64,000 nt of DNA from Umbilicaria muhlenbergii (taxonomy: Eukaryota; Ascomycota; Lecanoromycetes; Umbilicariales; Umbilicariaceae), in assembly GCA_000611775.1 (NCBI GenBank), contig KK106981.1:1066162-1130161 (forward strand), written 5' to 3'. Shown here in pieces: positions 47,918-58,264 of the stretch. The position numbers and the translations under genes are program-made. Below the pieces are notes generated by a model that had not been told where the DNA came from, did no database searches, and saw only the letters and a program-made list of their open reading frames with translations. How positions within the stretch are numbered: position 1 is the stretch's first letter; every line of letters begins with the position of its first letter.

Positions 47918-50637
47918 CTCTTTTTCACTTTCAGGAGCTGCATTGAAAGTGTTTAATGCTTTGAAGGAGACCTTCATGAGTGCTTCATTACTACACTATT
48001 TTGATGAAAACAAACTCATGAGGGTTGAAACAGACGCCTCTGAATTCACAATTAGCAGAATCTTGATGCAACACTTCAAGGTTGACGGTCAATTGCACTG
48101 ATTATCAGTTACTTACTACAGTAAGAAGCTGCTAGATACTGAGACCTGATATGATACAAGTGAGCAAGAACTCCTTGTCATCCTGAAAGTCATGCATCAT
48201 TGACAGCACTACTGTCAGGGTGCTAAACATCAAATTGTCATACTGACTGATCATGCAAACCTTGTTTGGTTCATGACTACCTCAAACCTCACATGAAGGC
48301 AGCTCAAGTGAGCTGAAAAGCTCACTGAGTACAACTTTAAGGTCACATATCAAGAGGGCAAGAAGAACTCTGTTGACAGTCTGTCAAGATGACCTGATTA
48401 TGAACTGCTGAAAGCTGCCAGTACCTCAACTGCTGCTGAAATAATGTGACAGTCCTTCCATTTAAGAAGCAAGAACTATAAGTCAGTGCAGGAGAAATTA
48501 TACACGCTTGTCACAATGATGCTGCAGTCAAGACGCTCAGTATGACAGAGACTACAACAAGAGAATGTTGTACCTGTCACAATGAATACTACTGATATGA
48601 TGAACACTGAAGACGGCGGTCTCATTGAAACATCAATGATGCAGAATTTATCTGCTCAAGAAGAAGCAAGCTGTGATGAATATGTCAATATGATGAATAC
48701 TGAAGCTGATGACATGACTGAAACATCAGCAGTCCGTGGCCTACATGCTCAAGAAGTAAGCCGTGATGAATATATCAATACAATGAATACTGAAGCTGAT
48801 GATACAACTGAAACATCAGCAGTTCATGACCTACATGCTCAAGAAGCAAGCTGTGACTGAATAAGAGAACTTAAGTATGCAAAGCCTCAGCAGCATTCAA
48901 TCAAGGATAACTCAGCAGACACTGCAGTTATAAACAGTGACACAAGTCACATTCTTATTAACTTTTAAATTGAGGATAATGCTTCTGCTGACACTGTTGA
49001 AGCGCTTCAACTCATGTCTACTCACTCATCAATAGGTGAGGAGATAACAGCTTATATAAGAATGTCTATCAAACAACTCAAATGTGCAATTCATACTGAG
49101 CAGTCAAAAGACAGTTTGATATGATGAGTACAACAGGGATTAACTACCCCTTTTGAGGATAAAAACAACTTGGCTGAGTCTGAGATGATAAATATGAATA
49201 TAGACATGAATCCTGAGATGATCATGACATCAGAAATGCAGCCAAATATGACATCTATACTGTCAGATATATGAAAATGTTGGCAAGAAATAAATGATGT
49301 TGTACACTACAATGATAAGGTTTACATTCCGCAGAACTCTGCCCTCCGCAATGCAGTGATCAGTCAATTTCATGATGATGTTTTTGCAGGTCATTTCAGG
49401 AAGTCAAGAACTGCAGAATTGATGCAGTGATCTTATGACTGACTTGACATTGTCAGAGACATATGACATTACTGTCATGATTATGTTGAATGCCAAAAGG
49501 TGAAGCCAGCTCATCACAAATCATATGAGTTATTGAACTCATTACCAGTCCCGGAAGTGCCATGACATACAGTGACAATGAACTTCATTACAGACCTGCC
49601 ACTGAGCAGCACATATGAAAGTATGACATGAGATTCAATCCTCATCATAATTGATAAGTTGACCAAAATGGCTCACTATATTTCAGTACAGAAGACAATG
49701 TCAGTTGCTGACTTCATTGAAGTGTTTATTCAGAACATAATCAAGCATCATGACGTGTCAGAAGTCTTAATCACAGACAGAGACAAGCTGTTTACATCAG
49801 AGCAGTGAATCAGCTTCTGCTTTCACATGTGGTGTCATCATAACATGTCAACAGCTTTCCACCCGCAAACTGATGATCAAACAAAGAGGCAGAACCAGTC
49901 CCTGAAGATGTATTTATGCATATTCATTGATGAGCAGCAAGAGGACTGAGTGAAGCTCTTACCCTGCATGAAGTTCTCATACAACAACTTCATACATGCT
50001 GTTATGAGAAAGAGCCCCTTTCAGCTTAATCTAAGATGAGACCCTCAGATGAGCCTAAGTAGGCTGCTTATACAGCATTCACATGAACAAATAAGACCCT
50101 ATGCAGATGCACAGCAGCTTCAAGACCAAATTGCAACAGCTCAGGAGCAGCTATGACAGGTCAATGAGATGTATGCAAACTATTATAATCAGCGCTGAAC
50201 AGAGATAACATTCAAAGAAGGTGATTTAATACTGGTTAATGAAAAGAATGTGTCAGTGGACAAGCAGATGAAGAAACTGCATTGGAAAAAGCTCAGCCCA
50301 TTCATGATATGACGTGTGATAAGTCAGTCGTCGTACAAACTTGACCTCTCAGAGGATCAAAACATCTATAACATATTCAACATCACTCTATTGAAGCCAT
50401 TTTGAGGCACACGTCATGTGTCCCCTGCATTGGCAGGAAAAGACCTACTACCCAACTGAGACGACGAGTGGGAAGTTGAGGCAATTGTGGATAGCCGCGT
50501 TCATGACGGCAGGCTTCAATACCTCATCAAATGGAAGCCGACGGACCAGGTGTGGGACGACACATGGGAGCCAGCACACTTCGTCCGCAATGCAAAGGCA
50601 AAAATGCGGAAATTCCATGCTGACAACCCTGACACAA

Positions 50638-51018
50638 CCTGGAGCAGTGATGATAAGCTGTGAAATCAGAAGAGTGGCTCCTTCTGCTGCCCCTTCACCT
50701 TTTATGTCTCAGACGACAACCTGCCTGGCCTGATGGAAGCTCCTCAGATTGAAGTCAAACGTGAGCAGTCTGTTCAATGTCAATGATCCTTGATTATTAC
50801 TGCTTCAAAAGCAGCTGCATGGAGGATGCAGGAGGTGATGCCTCATTCTTAGAAATTGACACGGCGTCAAGACTTGATGTTCACCAGAGTGAGACATCAC
50901 CTGGAGCAGTGGCGATAGGTTGCAGAATTGAAAGAGTGGGTCCTTTTGCTGCCCCTTCATCTCCTATGTCTCAGACAACAACCTGCCTGGCCTGATGGAA
51001 GCTCCTCAGATCGAAGGG
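50638..51018. repeat. 262-base tandem repeat array, right part
   Basis: After a seven-base CCTGGAG, unit 3 resumes at its base 145 (50,645) and ends at 50,762. Unit 4 runs from 50,763 to about 51,018. These units keep more CpG and GG than the left units, so they look less decayed. Confidence 0.85.
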
Positions 51019-51161
51019 TGTCTTGCGCTCACATTTGAGTATAAGATGCAAGCTCTGCCATGTTCTGTTAATGCTTCAAGCCCTAAGATTTCAATATCAT
51101 CGAGTTAGCCCTAACCTTTTAAAAATCGAGTCGATCCACAATCTGCAGTCCGCAATCCACA

Positions 51162-52102
51162 ATGTTCCTCAAGACTGTGCGTGATCTCTCCGTCTCTCTT
51201 AGCAAAAGCTCACCCATGCTCAGCTCCTCCTCGGCGTCTCAATAACTAGCCTCGCGGCGGCTAGCCCTTACCCTTCAGACGCCAGATCCGCCGTCCCAAG
51301 AGTCAGGTCTCCTTTATCGAACCGCGCCCATATCCGTGGAACAAGTGGGCATGTCAAGAAACAATACGACAACGGGTCCAGCATCAACAACGACGACGGT
51401 ATCGGGCCCGGCAGCGACAGCTACCAACTGTACACCGGTGACGGCTCTGTTTCCGCCGGATGGCCAGACCTAACCCAATGGGTGTCTTTTGTAGACATGT
51501 GAGTAACCAACAAAGCTCCTCACGCACGGGGGGGGGGCCCTACTAACCTCTTATCCAGGTTCAACAACAACGAGCCAGTGATGTTTAGCTCATGTCAAGC
51601 TTGGTCCGTACCTGACGACTCCGCGTCCGAAATCGGTGCCATCTACGACGCCATCCAATCCGTCGCGACCGAAACAAACGTTGACCACCGCTTCATCCTG
51701 GCCATCATGATGCAAGAATCCAAAGGCTGCGTGCGCGTGCCCACCACCAACAATACAGTGCGCAATCCAGGCCTGATGCAAGACCACAACGGAACAGGCA
51801 CCTGCAATGAAATCGAGGTTCAAACCCCTTGCCCTAGCGCCACGATCTACCAGATGGTCTCCGAGGGTACGGCCGGTACTGCTGACGGTGACGGGCTGCT
51901 TCAGTGAATCCAGGAGTCTGGTGGCAGTGGCGAATCTGCTTCTTTCTACAAGGCGGCCAGGAGATATAACTCTGGGTCTATCGATCAGTCGGGTGATCTT
52001 GGCCAAGGGATAGCCACGCACTGTTATGCATCTGATATTGCGAATCGGCTGACGGGGTGGGTGAATGCTCCTTCTGGCTGCCATCTTGATACTGGCTCTT
52101 AG
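51162..52102 (+). pseudogene. Secreted lysozyme-like (SLT-fold) protein with one internal stop
   Basis: Three exons (51,162-51,176; 51,224-51,498; 51,559-52,102) with introns of 47 and 60 bases give a 277-codon frame. The first exon holds only MFLKT and joins to a leucine-rich signal peptide that ends near AAASPYPSD, so the product would be secreted. After a low-complexity linker of about 60 residues, the domain starts around LYTGDGSVSAGWPDLTQW. It contains AIYDAIQSVATETNVDHRF, then AIMMQESKG with the likely catalytic Glu, and later [14 protein letters not shown] and [15 protein letters not shown], typical of fungal lysozyme-like proteins. One in-frame TGA at 51,905-51,907 (codon 213) interrupts the conserved part. 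The rest of the frame stays open to a TAG in the expected place. A sequencing error or a recent nonsense change would both fit. The gene lies 144 bases from the repeat array. Confidence 0.7.
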
Positions 52103-53028
52103 AAGGCGTCGACAGCGGTGGAGACAAGTAAAGTGACTGTGCTTCAGTGGTCAGGCTCCAGTGTTCAGAAGACTTGCGAGTACATTTCGGTTTATGTGAG
52201 AGGACCAGCAGGCGTTGTGTCGAGTAAGTGGCGGGGTCTCCGTCGCTGGAACCTATCGGGACTTCAACGTTTAGAGCGATGTATGCGCAACAACCAACCT
52301 GAAATTTACACAGCTCGTGGCTTTTGAAATCTTTATATGAAATATTCCTGATCGTCTTTCGTGATCGCTAAGTAGTCAAGAGGACCTCCAACTGGAGACA
52401 GCCATTCATTCATCTGCGTACCTGCCAGCCCCGTTACTACCATAGTCATGCGAGCGTGAGCGCAGACGTCCACCAGTAGTGCCGTAGAATAATCCAAGCT
52501 TACAACATTACGCTCAGCCGATAAGACCGCGTTGTGCCCGTCGTGCCCCTTGAAGGTGGAACGACATAACTTTCAAGGTAAGAGTATCGGACATAAGTCA
52601 CGAATAGAGGGAAGACAGCCAGAGGTGTTCTTGTGGCAGTCATCAGCTGGAGGTCCCCTCAATCATTTAACAGACGTCGAGGAGCGGTTGTTTGAATTTT
52701 CGGTTCAGATACGTCAATATTGCAATTGTAACATCGAGATGGGCCCCAGCTGGAGGCTGCCACTTATTGTGTCCACGTGCCTACTGGCTGCACCCTTTCT
52801 ATTCATGACTTATATCCCATACTCCAACTTGGCGACGTGGTCCGATAAATCCGCGAAGGAGGGCGTTGGAGGGGGGCGCAGTTGTGGGGCTTCATCATTA
52901 AGTCGCCGAGTTGTGGGGATGATTACGCTCGAGATCCCACACTGGGGACGCTTCCCACGCTCCACTCCAGATCTCACCTTAAAGTGTCATTCTGGAGTGG
53001 CAAGGTTCCTTGTAGGAGATAATCATCG
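52103..53028. other. Intergenic region
   Basis: About 0.9 kb between the lysozyme-like gene and the end of the kinase relic. An open frame of 190 codons starts at 52,532 on the plus strand and runs to 53,104, overlapping the kinase C-terminus. It has a single hydrophobic stretch and no family feature, and is probably chance. Confidence 0.45.
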
Positions 53029-54352
53029 TCATGAAGAGCTACCGAAGAACCAGGCCGGTTTCAAAGCTTCCGCAACGGTGATTCGGCCCCAGATTCGTAC
53101 TTGAGCATGTTGCGTAATAAGTCTTCAAATATATCACCGCTTGCTGCACCAGACCTTTTCGGTGGCTCTCATATGCCTTGGAATATGCATCAGACTCTCC
53201 AGCAGGGTCGTGCTTGCCGATATCCTCAATCAGTTTTCCCAATGAATAAAAAACCTTCCCTCGGTGCTTTGTTTCATAGGTGTACCGTCTTCTTCGAACC
53301 AATACCCTCGCTCCTCCCACGCCTGCCACCAAGGCTCTGGTAGCTTACCCATCGTGGATACCATTTGGCTCAAGATGACTTCACTGCCACTCAGAAAGGC
53401 CTCAAACAGGGGGCACCATCGCGAATCACAAGCAGTAAACATGCCAATGCCCAGACGTCAGCAGCCGGACTCGCTCCATCCTCGAAAAAGTGTTCGGGAG
53501 CGCAATGAGAAAGGGTGTATCCCGGATTCTTCGGCGCATTTTCCAGGAAGAAAGCCTGGCCCAAGTCGACAATCAAGACGTTCCCAGTCACGTCCAGAAA
53601 AGACAGGTTTGCCGGCTCAACGGCGTAGGTTGGAGCATGTGGCTCGGGTGGCCCTCCGCTCGTCGTCACGACATCGTCTTGAGCCGGGTGTGCAAGTCGC
53701 CCACAGACTTCGTCCTCACTCCAGGTGTCACAGTCCTGCATTTTGCAGCAGTAGATTCGACGTTGTGAAATCTAGAATTAGTTAGCATATATAACTACCA
53801 CGTACTCGAAAGGATTCTGCATACGTACCTCCATGCCCGATTCCGATAGCATGGAGAAATGTTAGGCCTTGCGCTACTTGTAGAGCGACTTTGCGTTCAA
53901 GATTGTCGTCGAGCCGTTTTCGCGGCTGAACTTTTGCATACTGAACAACACTGGGACCAACGACAGGCATGACGAGACAGAAATGACAGCCATTGGGCCC
54001 TTCAAGAAGGAATTAGTCCAGCAGCATGGCCACATGATCCTGGATTTGGCTAGAAGGGGTTTCGTTCTGCACCTTCATCAGGTACTGGACCACCGTCGCT
54101 TCCAAGCTATCGTCTGTTACTCCTGCAGCCTGAAATCTTGACTGCCACGTTGCTATGCATCTGACTGTCTCGTGCGAGCCAAATAGTTGCAGTACCTCCA
54201 AAGCCGGGTTTGTGAATAATGCAGTAACGATCGCCGTTCAGAAGGTCGCCAAGGTGTATCGGATGGTAACCGCCGATACTATATCTTTCAGGCTCTTCAA
54301 CCTCTAGATCAGGAGGCCGAAACGCAGATAGTCGTGATGAGGGCAGAGCCAT
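53029..54352 (-). pseudogene. SRPK-like protein kinase, decayed
   Basis: A relic of a fungal serine/arginine-protein-kinase-like (SRPK-type) kinase. Marks in order on the minus strand are GGYHPIHLGDLLNGDRYCI at the N-lobe start, GFGGTATIWLARD (glycine loop), VAVKI (lysine), HAIGIGHGDFTTSN (catalytic loop, formed across an intron at about 53,769-53,827), VLIVDLGQAFF (the DFG position reads DLG) and HCAPEHFFEDG with ADVWALA. LFEAFLSGSEVILSQM follows, and at the end RITVAEALKPAWF. These marks lie in different frames: frame changes occur after VAVKI, after SNLLLQNAG, around GAPLFEAF, after TEGRFF and before RITVAEAL, and there is a stop after HVAMLLD. Several changes are at homopolymers, so some could be sequencing errors, but together they argue for a dead gene. 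SRPK-like kinases are often expanded and decaying in such fungi. Confidence 0.75.
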
Positions 54353-54996
54353 ATTCAATGCTGTCATACAGTTGAGAGATTTGACTAATGACATATAATA
54401 CCAAATTTGGTAGTCAAAAAACTCCTCGACGAAACCGGGGATCCTCAGCAGTGAAGCACAATATAGAAGAGAATTATCGTTACTCAATTAAAGGCGTAGG
54501 TGTAGTTGTAGTGCTAGAGCTCAATAACTTCAACTTTCAGCATCTGCCACAGCGGATCCTCTCCAAAATTCGCATTGCTAACAGAACATCAAAGGGAGCC
54601 TCCTGATTAGAAGACCTGTCACTATTTGGATGCCTCACCTAACACTCATTAGCTGAAAGCCCCCTCGACTGGTCAATAACCTAAGACCGTCACTGGAGGA
54701 CAGTTCTATGTGTAACACAACAAACAATATGCTGTTAACTTACGAAGGGGCTTCTTAGCTGCAAACTGCCACCTGTTTGTCCTCATATTTATTTGGGAAA
54801 TGGTGCTGTCGAGTTTGCGATACCTGCGAATTCGCACTAAAGCCAAATCTGGCTTAGACTATATTTCCCTCCCTTGGACACATAGTCTCTCTGAACAGCA
54901 ACACAATTACTCCCACGAAGAACGGTCCGCAAGACTCACACTTTCGATCCAAATATCAACCCACCCTTCGCCCTTCCCCTCCGAGCCCCACCAGCC
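54353..54996. other. Intergenic region between divergent genes
   Basis: About 640 bases between the kinase relic (minus) and SEC72 (plus), presumably holding the SEC72 promoter. No repeat or RNA gene was seen. Confidence 0.5.
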
Positions 54997-55759
54997 ATGG
55001 ATCTCGAAACCTTCACCCTTCTCCCCCTGCACCTCGACCCCGCCAGCAAATCCCTCAGCTGTCCCGCCCACTCCTCCCTCCAACTAAATACAGAACTGAC
55101 CGAATTAAACACACTCCACCGACTCCTCCTCAACGTGACCGACTCGCCCATGGGAGCCAACATCCCGCCCCCACCAATCCCTCTGAACCCGAAACGGGGC
55201 GCGCAAATCACGAAGATGCGAGAGCAGGCCAACACACTGATGCGACGAGCAAGAAGAGACGACGCCGAGGAAGCCGTAAAGTGCGTGTCTCACCTCCCCA
55301 AAACCCCCTTCCTTCATCACCCTCGTCCCCCTGCCCCCCTTTACATCAGAATCCCAAACCTCGGCCCCCTGTCCCCTCCGCTAACCCCCCCATCCACACC
55401 CCAGACTCTACACCTACGCCCTCACCATGTCCACGACCCGCCCCCCCTACGAGCCGCACCAAAACACCCTCGCCGAACTCTCCCAACTCTACGCCAACCG
55501 ATCCCAAGCCTACATTTCGCTCCAGTCCTGGCCCGAAGGCGGCGCGGACGCCGAAACGAGCGTCGAGCTGAAGAAAGTGGGGAACGGGAAAGCATGGTGG
55601 CGGCGAGGGCGGTGTCTGATCGAGATGGGGAGGTGGGGGGAAGCGAGGGACTGGGTGGAGCGGTGGGGAGAGATGGGGGAGGAGGGGGAGGGGGGCCAGG
55701 GGTTGGAGGAGTTGAGGAGAGAGATTGAGGGGTATGACCGGAAGACAGCGGGGAAATAG
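54997..55759 (+). CDS. SEC72: Sec72-type translocon subunit (TPR protein)
   Basis: The Sec72 subunit of the fungal Sec62/Sec63 complex, a peripheral protein on the cytosolic face of the ER that helps post-translational import of secretory precursors and binds Hsp70 through its TPR region. Two exons (54,997-55,280 and 55,405-55,759) with a 124-base intron give 212 residues, the usual length. The N-terminus MDLETFTLLPLHLDP and the linker IPPPPIPLNPKR are family marks. The TPR part follows: MREQANTLMRRARRDDAEEA, LYTYAL across the intron, YANRSQAYISLQSWPEGG, then GKAWWRRGRCLIEMGRWGEA. The C-terminus is glycine- and glutamate-rich. The start is supported by the CAGCCATGG context and the conserved N-terminus. 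Frame intact. Confidence 0.9.
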
Positions 55760-56236
55760 CGGGGTGTGGTGGGGAGAGGCGTGGTGGGACGGGAAAGATG
55801 CGGATGTGAAGTATTTGAGTCGGATTTGCCAGGGCGGGCTTTGCATGGGGATGGCGCGTTGAGGAGTTCTGGGATGTGGGGAAAACTTGAATACGGCATG
55901 TTCAGATACGCGCCGTTGATCGAATATGAGGAGTATTGTACGCACAGGGAGTTGTTGCGTCATCGATTAAGGGATCGTTCTCGATATCTTGAATTCCCCA
56001 ACGCCCATGCATTACACCCGCAGCATCCTCGACCCTGAGTATGATCACACACCCCGAACAAGCTGCCCATCGCCCGCTAAATCGCCGAGAAACAGAACGC
56101 CAGGTCATTCGTACTAGACTCGAAATCTTCCCCGCCCCCATATCCTAACCTCGCTAAAGCGCAAAATGCTAATTATTCTCGTGAGATACGCCTGAAGCCT
56201 TACCCCAAATAGTCCCATGTATAGCCGTGAGATATC
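55760..56236. other. Intergenic region between convergent genes
   Basis: About 480 bases between the ends of SEC72 and the MARVEL gene. It must hold both terminators. No other feature was found. Confidence 0.5.
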
Positions 56237-57501
56237 TCAGCGATGATAATCCGCCTCGGGGAATTCCACCCTTCCTCTCCCACCGCCGCCGCCGCCCGCC
56301 GTGTATCCCCCATGCTCGTGGCTAAGGCCAACATCATCCCTGAACGGATCGCCCACCGGCTCGCCCCTCCGCTCAAAGACATCCGTGAACGAATTGCCAG
56401 GCTTCCGTGCCCCACCTGCCGCCCCCGTATACGCCGTATCATACCTCTCCTCGCCCCTGCCCTCCCAACTAAGCGGCCGTCTGGGAATCCTATGTTCTTG
56501 TGACGTCAACGCCAATCTCACGACCTCGTCATCAGTATCGTGCTGGCTCAAGGGACCACTAGGATGGGTTTGATGGTGGCCCAATTCTTCGTCGTCGTAG
56601 TCGTCGTTGTCGAATTCGTCGTGAGGGTTGGGGGAGAAGGCGGAGTTGGTTTGGGGATCGATGGGAGTGGGGTTTGAGATGTAGGGGCGGGCGTTGGGGA
56701 TGGAGCCGTGGCGGCGGAAGTAGATGGCGCTGTAGAGGGAGAGGGCGGTGGTGGCTAGGAAGAGGAAACTGCATTCAGAGGGCCAGTTAGCAGTGGCATT
56801 GTATCACATTCCCGTCGCAATTCCCGTATTGCTCACCCCACTGAACAGTCGGCACCCCTCTCCTCAACTCACAAGAAAGACCTACAAGATCATGACGCCC
56901 AACCCCACCTGCACCTGGCTCAAATCGCACTTCTTCTCAGTCCCCCACCCAAACGTCTGGCATCCCTCCCCCTTCGCTTTGTCTTTCTTTTGCCCCACAT
57001 CAATACCCTGGTTCACCCACGCACCCACGGCAATAGCTGCACTGAGCCACAGGATCAAGAACAGCACATCCACAGCCGCAAACGCGTAGGGATTCGCAAA
57101 TTTCCTCGTGCGTGGGAACATGGAGACGGCTGTTTGGTAGATGAGGGCGGGGACGGTAAGGAAGCACTAAGAGTTCGATCAGCGGCAGATGCGGTGGGCA
57201 GGTTTGCGAGGAGGATAGGAGAAGGATAGAGGAGCATAGAAGACGGATAAGAGACGGATAGGAGACAGGTAGAAAAGCTGTAGAAGATGGATAAAATACA
57301 GATAGAAGACACAAAAAAACAGAGAGAAGAGCAGAAACAAACATAACCCACCAAAACGAAATAAAACGTCGTCCTCCCATCCGTACTTCCCGCCTCCGTA
57401 AGCACCGCGATCGTAAGAGCCCAAGCCACAAAGACAGCGAGCCCTTGAATCGCATGCACGGTATTCTTGCCCTTTTGCAGGGTGCCCGGGGGTAGCTGCA
57501 T
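56237..57501 (-). CDS. MARVEL-domain membrane protein
   Basis: A four-helix MARVEL-domain protein of the fungal type, expected in plasma-membrane or vesicle membranes, where such proteins help organise membrane domains. Three exons (57,352-57,501; 56,886-57,166; 56,237-56,768) with introns of 185 and 117 bases give 320 residues. Helix 1 is HAIQGLAVFVAWALTIAVL. Helix 2 follows at FYFVL joined to CFLTVPALIYQTAVS, helix 3 at AFAAVDVLFLILWLSAAIA, then the loop QTFGWGTEKKCDLSQVQVG, and helix 4 at FFLFLATTALSLYSAIYF. The last about 130 residues are polar, with histidine, aspartate and glycine runs, as is usual for this fungal group. Each exon join keeps the frame. Function beyond membrane organisation cannot be read. 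Confidence 0.85.
57195..57320. repeat. Minisatellite in intron 1 of the MARVEL gene
   Basis: Imperfect units of about 10-11 bases of the type GATAGAAGAC/GATAGGAGAC recur about ten times and explain the unusual length (185 bases) of the intron. Confidence 0.7.
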
Positions 57502-58264
57502 CGTGGGTGGGCACGTAGAGGTAGAGGGATGGGCGGTGGAAGGTCAGGTGGGTATTGTTGTGTTCGTAGAAAGGACTAGAGAGCTGCACCTGCTATCCAG
57601 ACGAACTGCGTATCGTCGTCGCGCTCTCGGTGGAGCAGGGAGGGAGTGAGATAGGCACCAAAGCTCGAACGGCGAGGCTGAGCTTGAGGTTGACGCGTAC
57701 GGTATCAGACGTGACGAGCCCGTTCAACAGCTGCGCGATGATGAGGACGCAATACTGAAAACCATGATGCGGACGTCGAAAAGCCGGGAATATGATTGTA
57801 ATAAGAGATACAGCAAGCCCGTCGTATCCCGTGGGTAGTGTTCAGCCCATAATGGGTCGCCGGGCGTGGGAAGCAGGCTGATTGCAGATTCAGCCACTTG
57901 GACGACCGAGCACTGAGCCGCAGGTCTGGCAAAGCGCAGGTAGCCTCGGGCTATGAATAGTAAAACTGTTGCCTCAGTGCCCCAGTACCACCAACACAAG
58001 TCTGAAAGGACTGTCTATGTTTGTACTGGTGTGGGTGTGAGTAGTCAATATTTACTGGTGGAGAAGCTATGGACAGTGTAGCCATTCAAAAGAATAGCCA
58101 AGGACCCTTTTCTTTTCCAGGCACTTCCTCCGACCACCAAACAAACCCTCTAGCCCAACCCGCGAAATGCCCATATGTACATTCCCGCCTGCTCGATACA
58201 CTCTCCCCCCCCTTCCTCCCTCCACCACCTCCTCCTCCTCCCCATTCTCTCGCTATCATCCGCA
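57502..58264. other. Intergenic region
   Basis: About 760 bases between the MARVEL gene start and the MysC gene end. A frame of 91 codons (57,724-57,999, minus) contains a hydrophobic C-terminal half but no recognisable family. Near 58,197-58,250 is a nearly pure pyrimidine tract of C and T. Confidence 0.45.

Larger units (their letters stand above)
44624..50637 (+). mobile_element. Ty3/gypsy copy F, inserted in the tandem array
   Basis: Same family as C, G and H. Parts in order: LTR 44,624-44,890; gag from about 44,944, with a CCHC-like knuckle near 46,215-46,260; protease region about 46,370-46,730; start of the reverse-transcriptase part about 46,750-47,045; assembly gap 47,046-47,917; RNase H about 47,950-48,450; repeat-coding stretch 48,582-48,860; integrase about 49,330-50,000; and chromodomain-like end about 50,440-50,630. 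No right LTR is present. The array unit resumes exactly where it stopped, with CCTGAAG (44,617-44,623) on the left and CCTGGAG (50,638-50,644) on the right. The element is broken in many places, but its last 300 bases are almost free of decay. Confidence 0.85.

Noticed and set aside
47012-47977. Three open frames of about 300 codons on both strands
   Set aside because: They consist of an assembly gap of N and are not real.
52532-53104. 190-codon open frame on the plus strand
   Set aside because: No family feature. It overlaps the conserved C-terminus of the kinase relic on the other strand and has odd composition for a gene.
55346-55963. 205-codon proline-rich minus-strand frame over SEC72
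   Set aside because: Shadow of the GC-rich SEC72 exon 2. The plus-strand TPR gene explains it.
57724-57999. 91-codon frame with a hydrophobic end upstream of the MARVEL gene
   Set aside because: No recognisable domain and no intron structure linking it to a larger gene.
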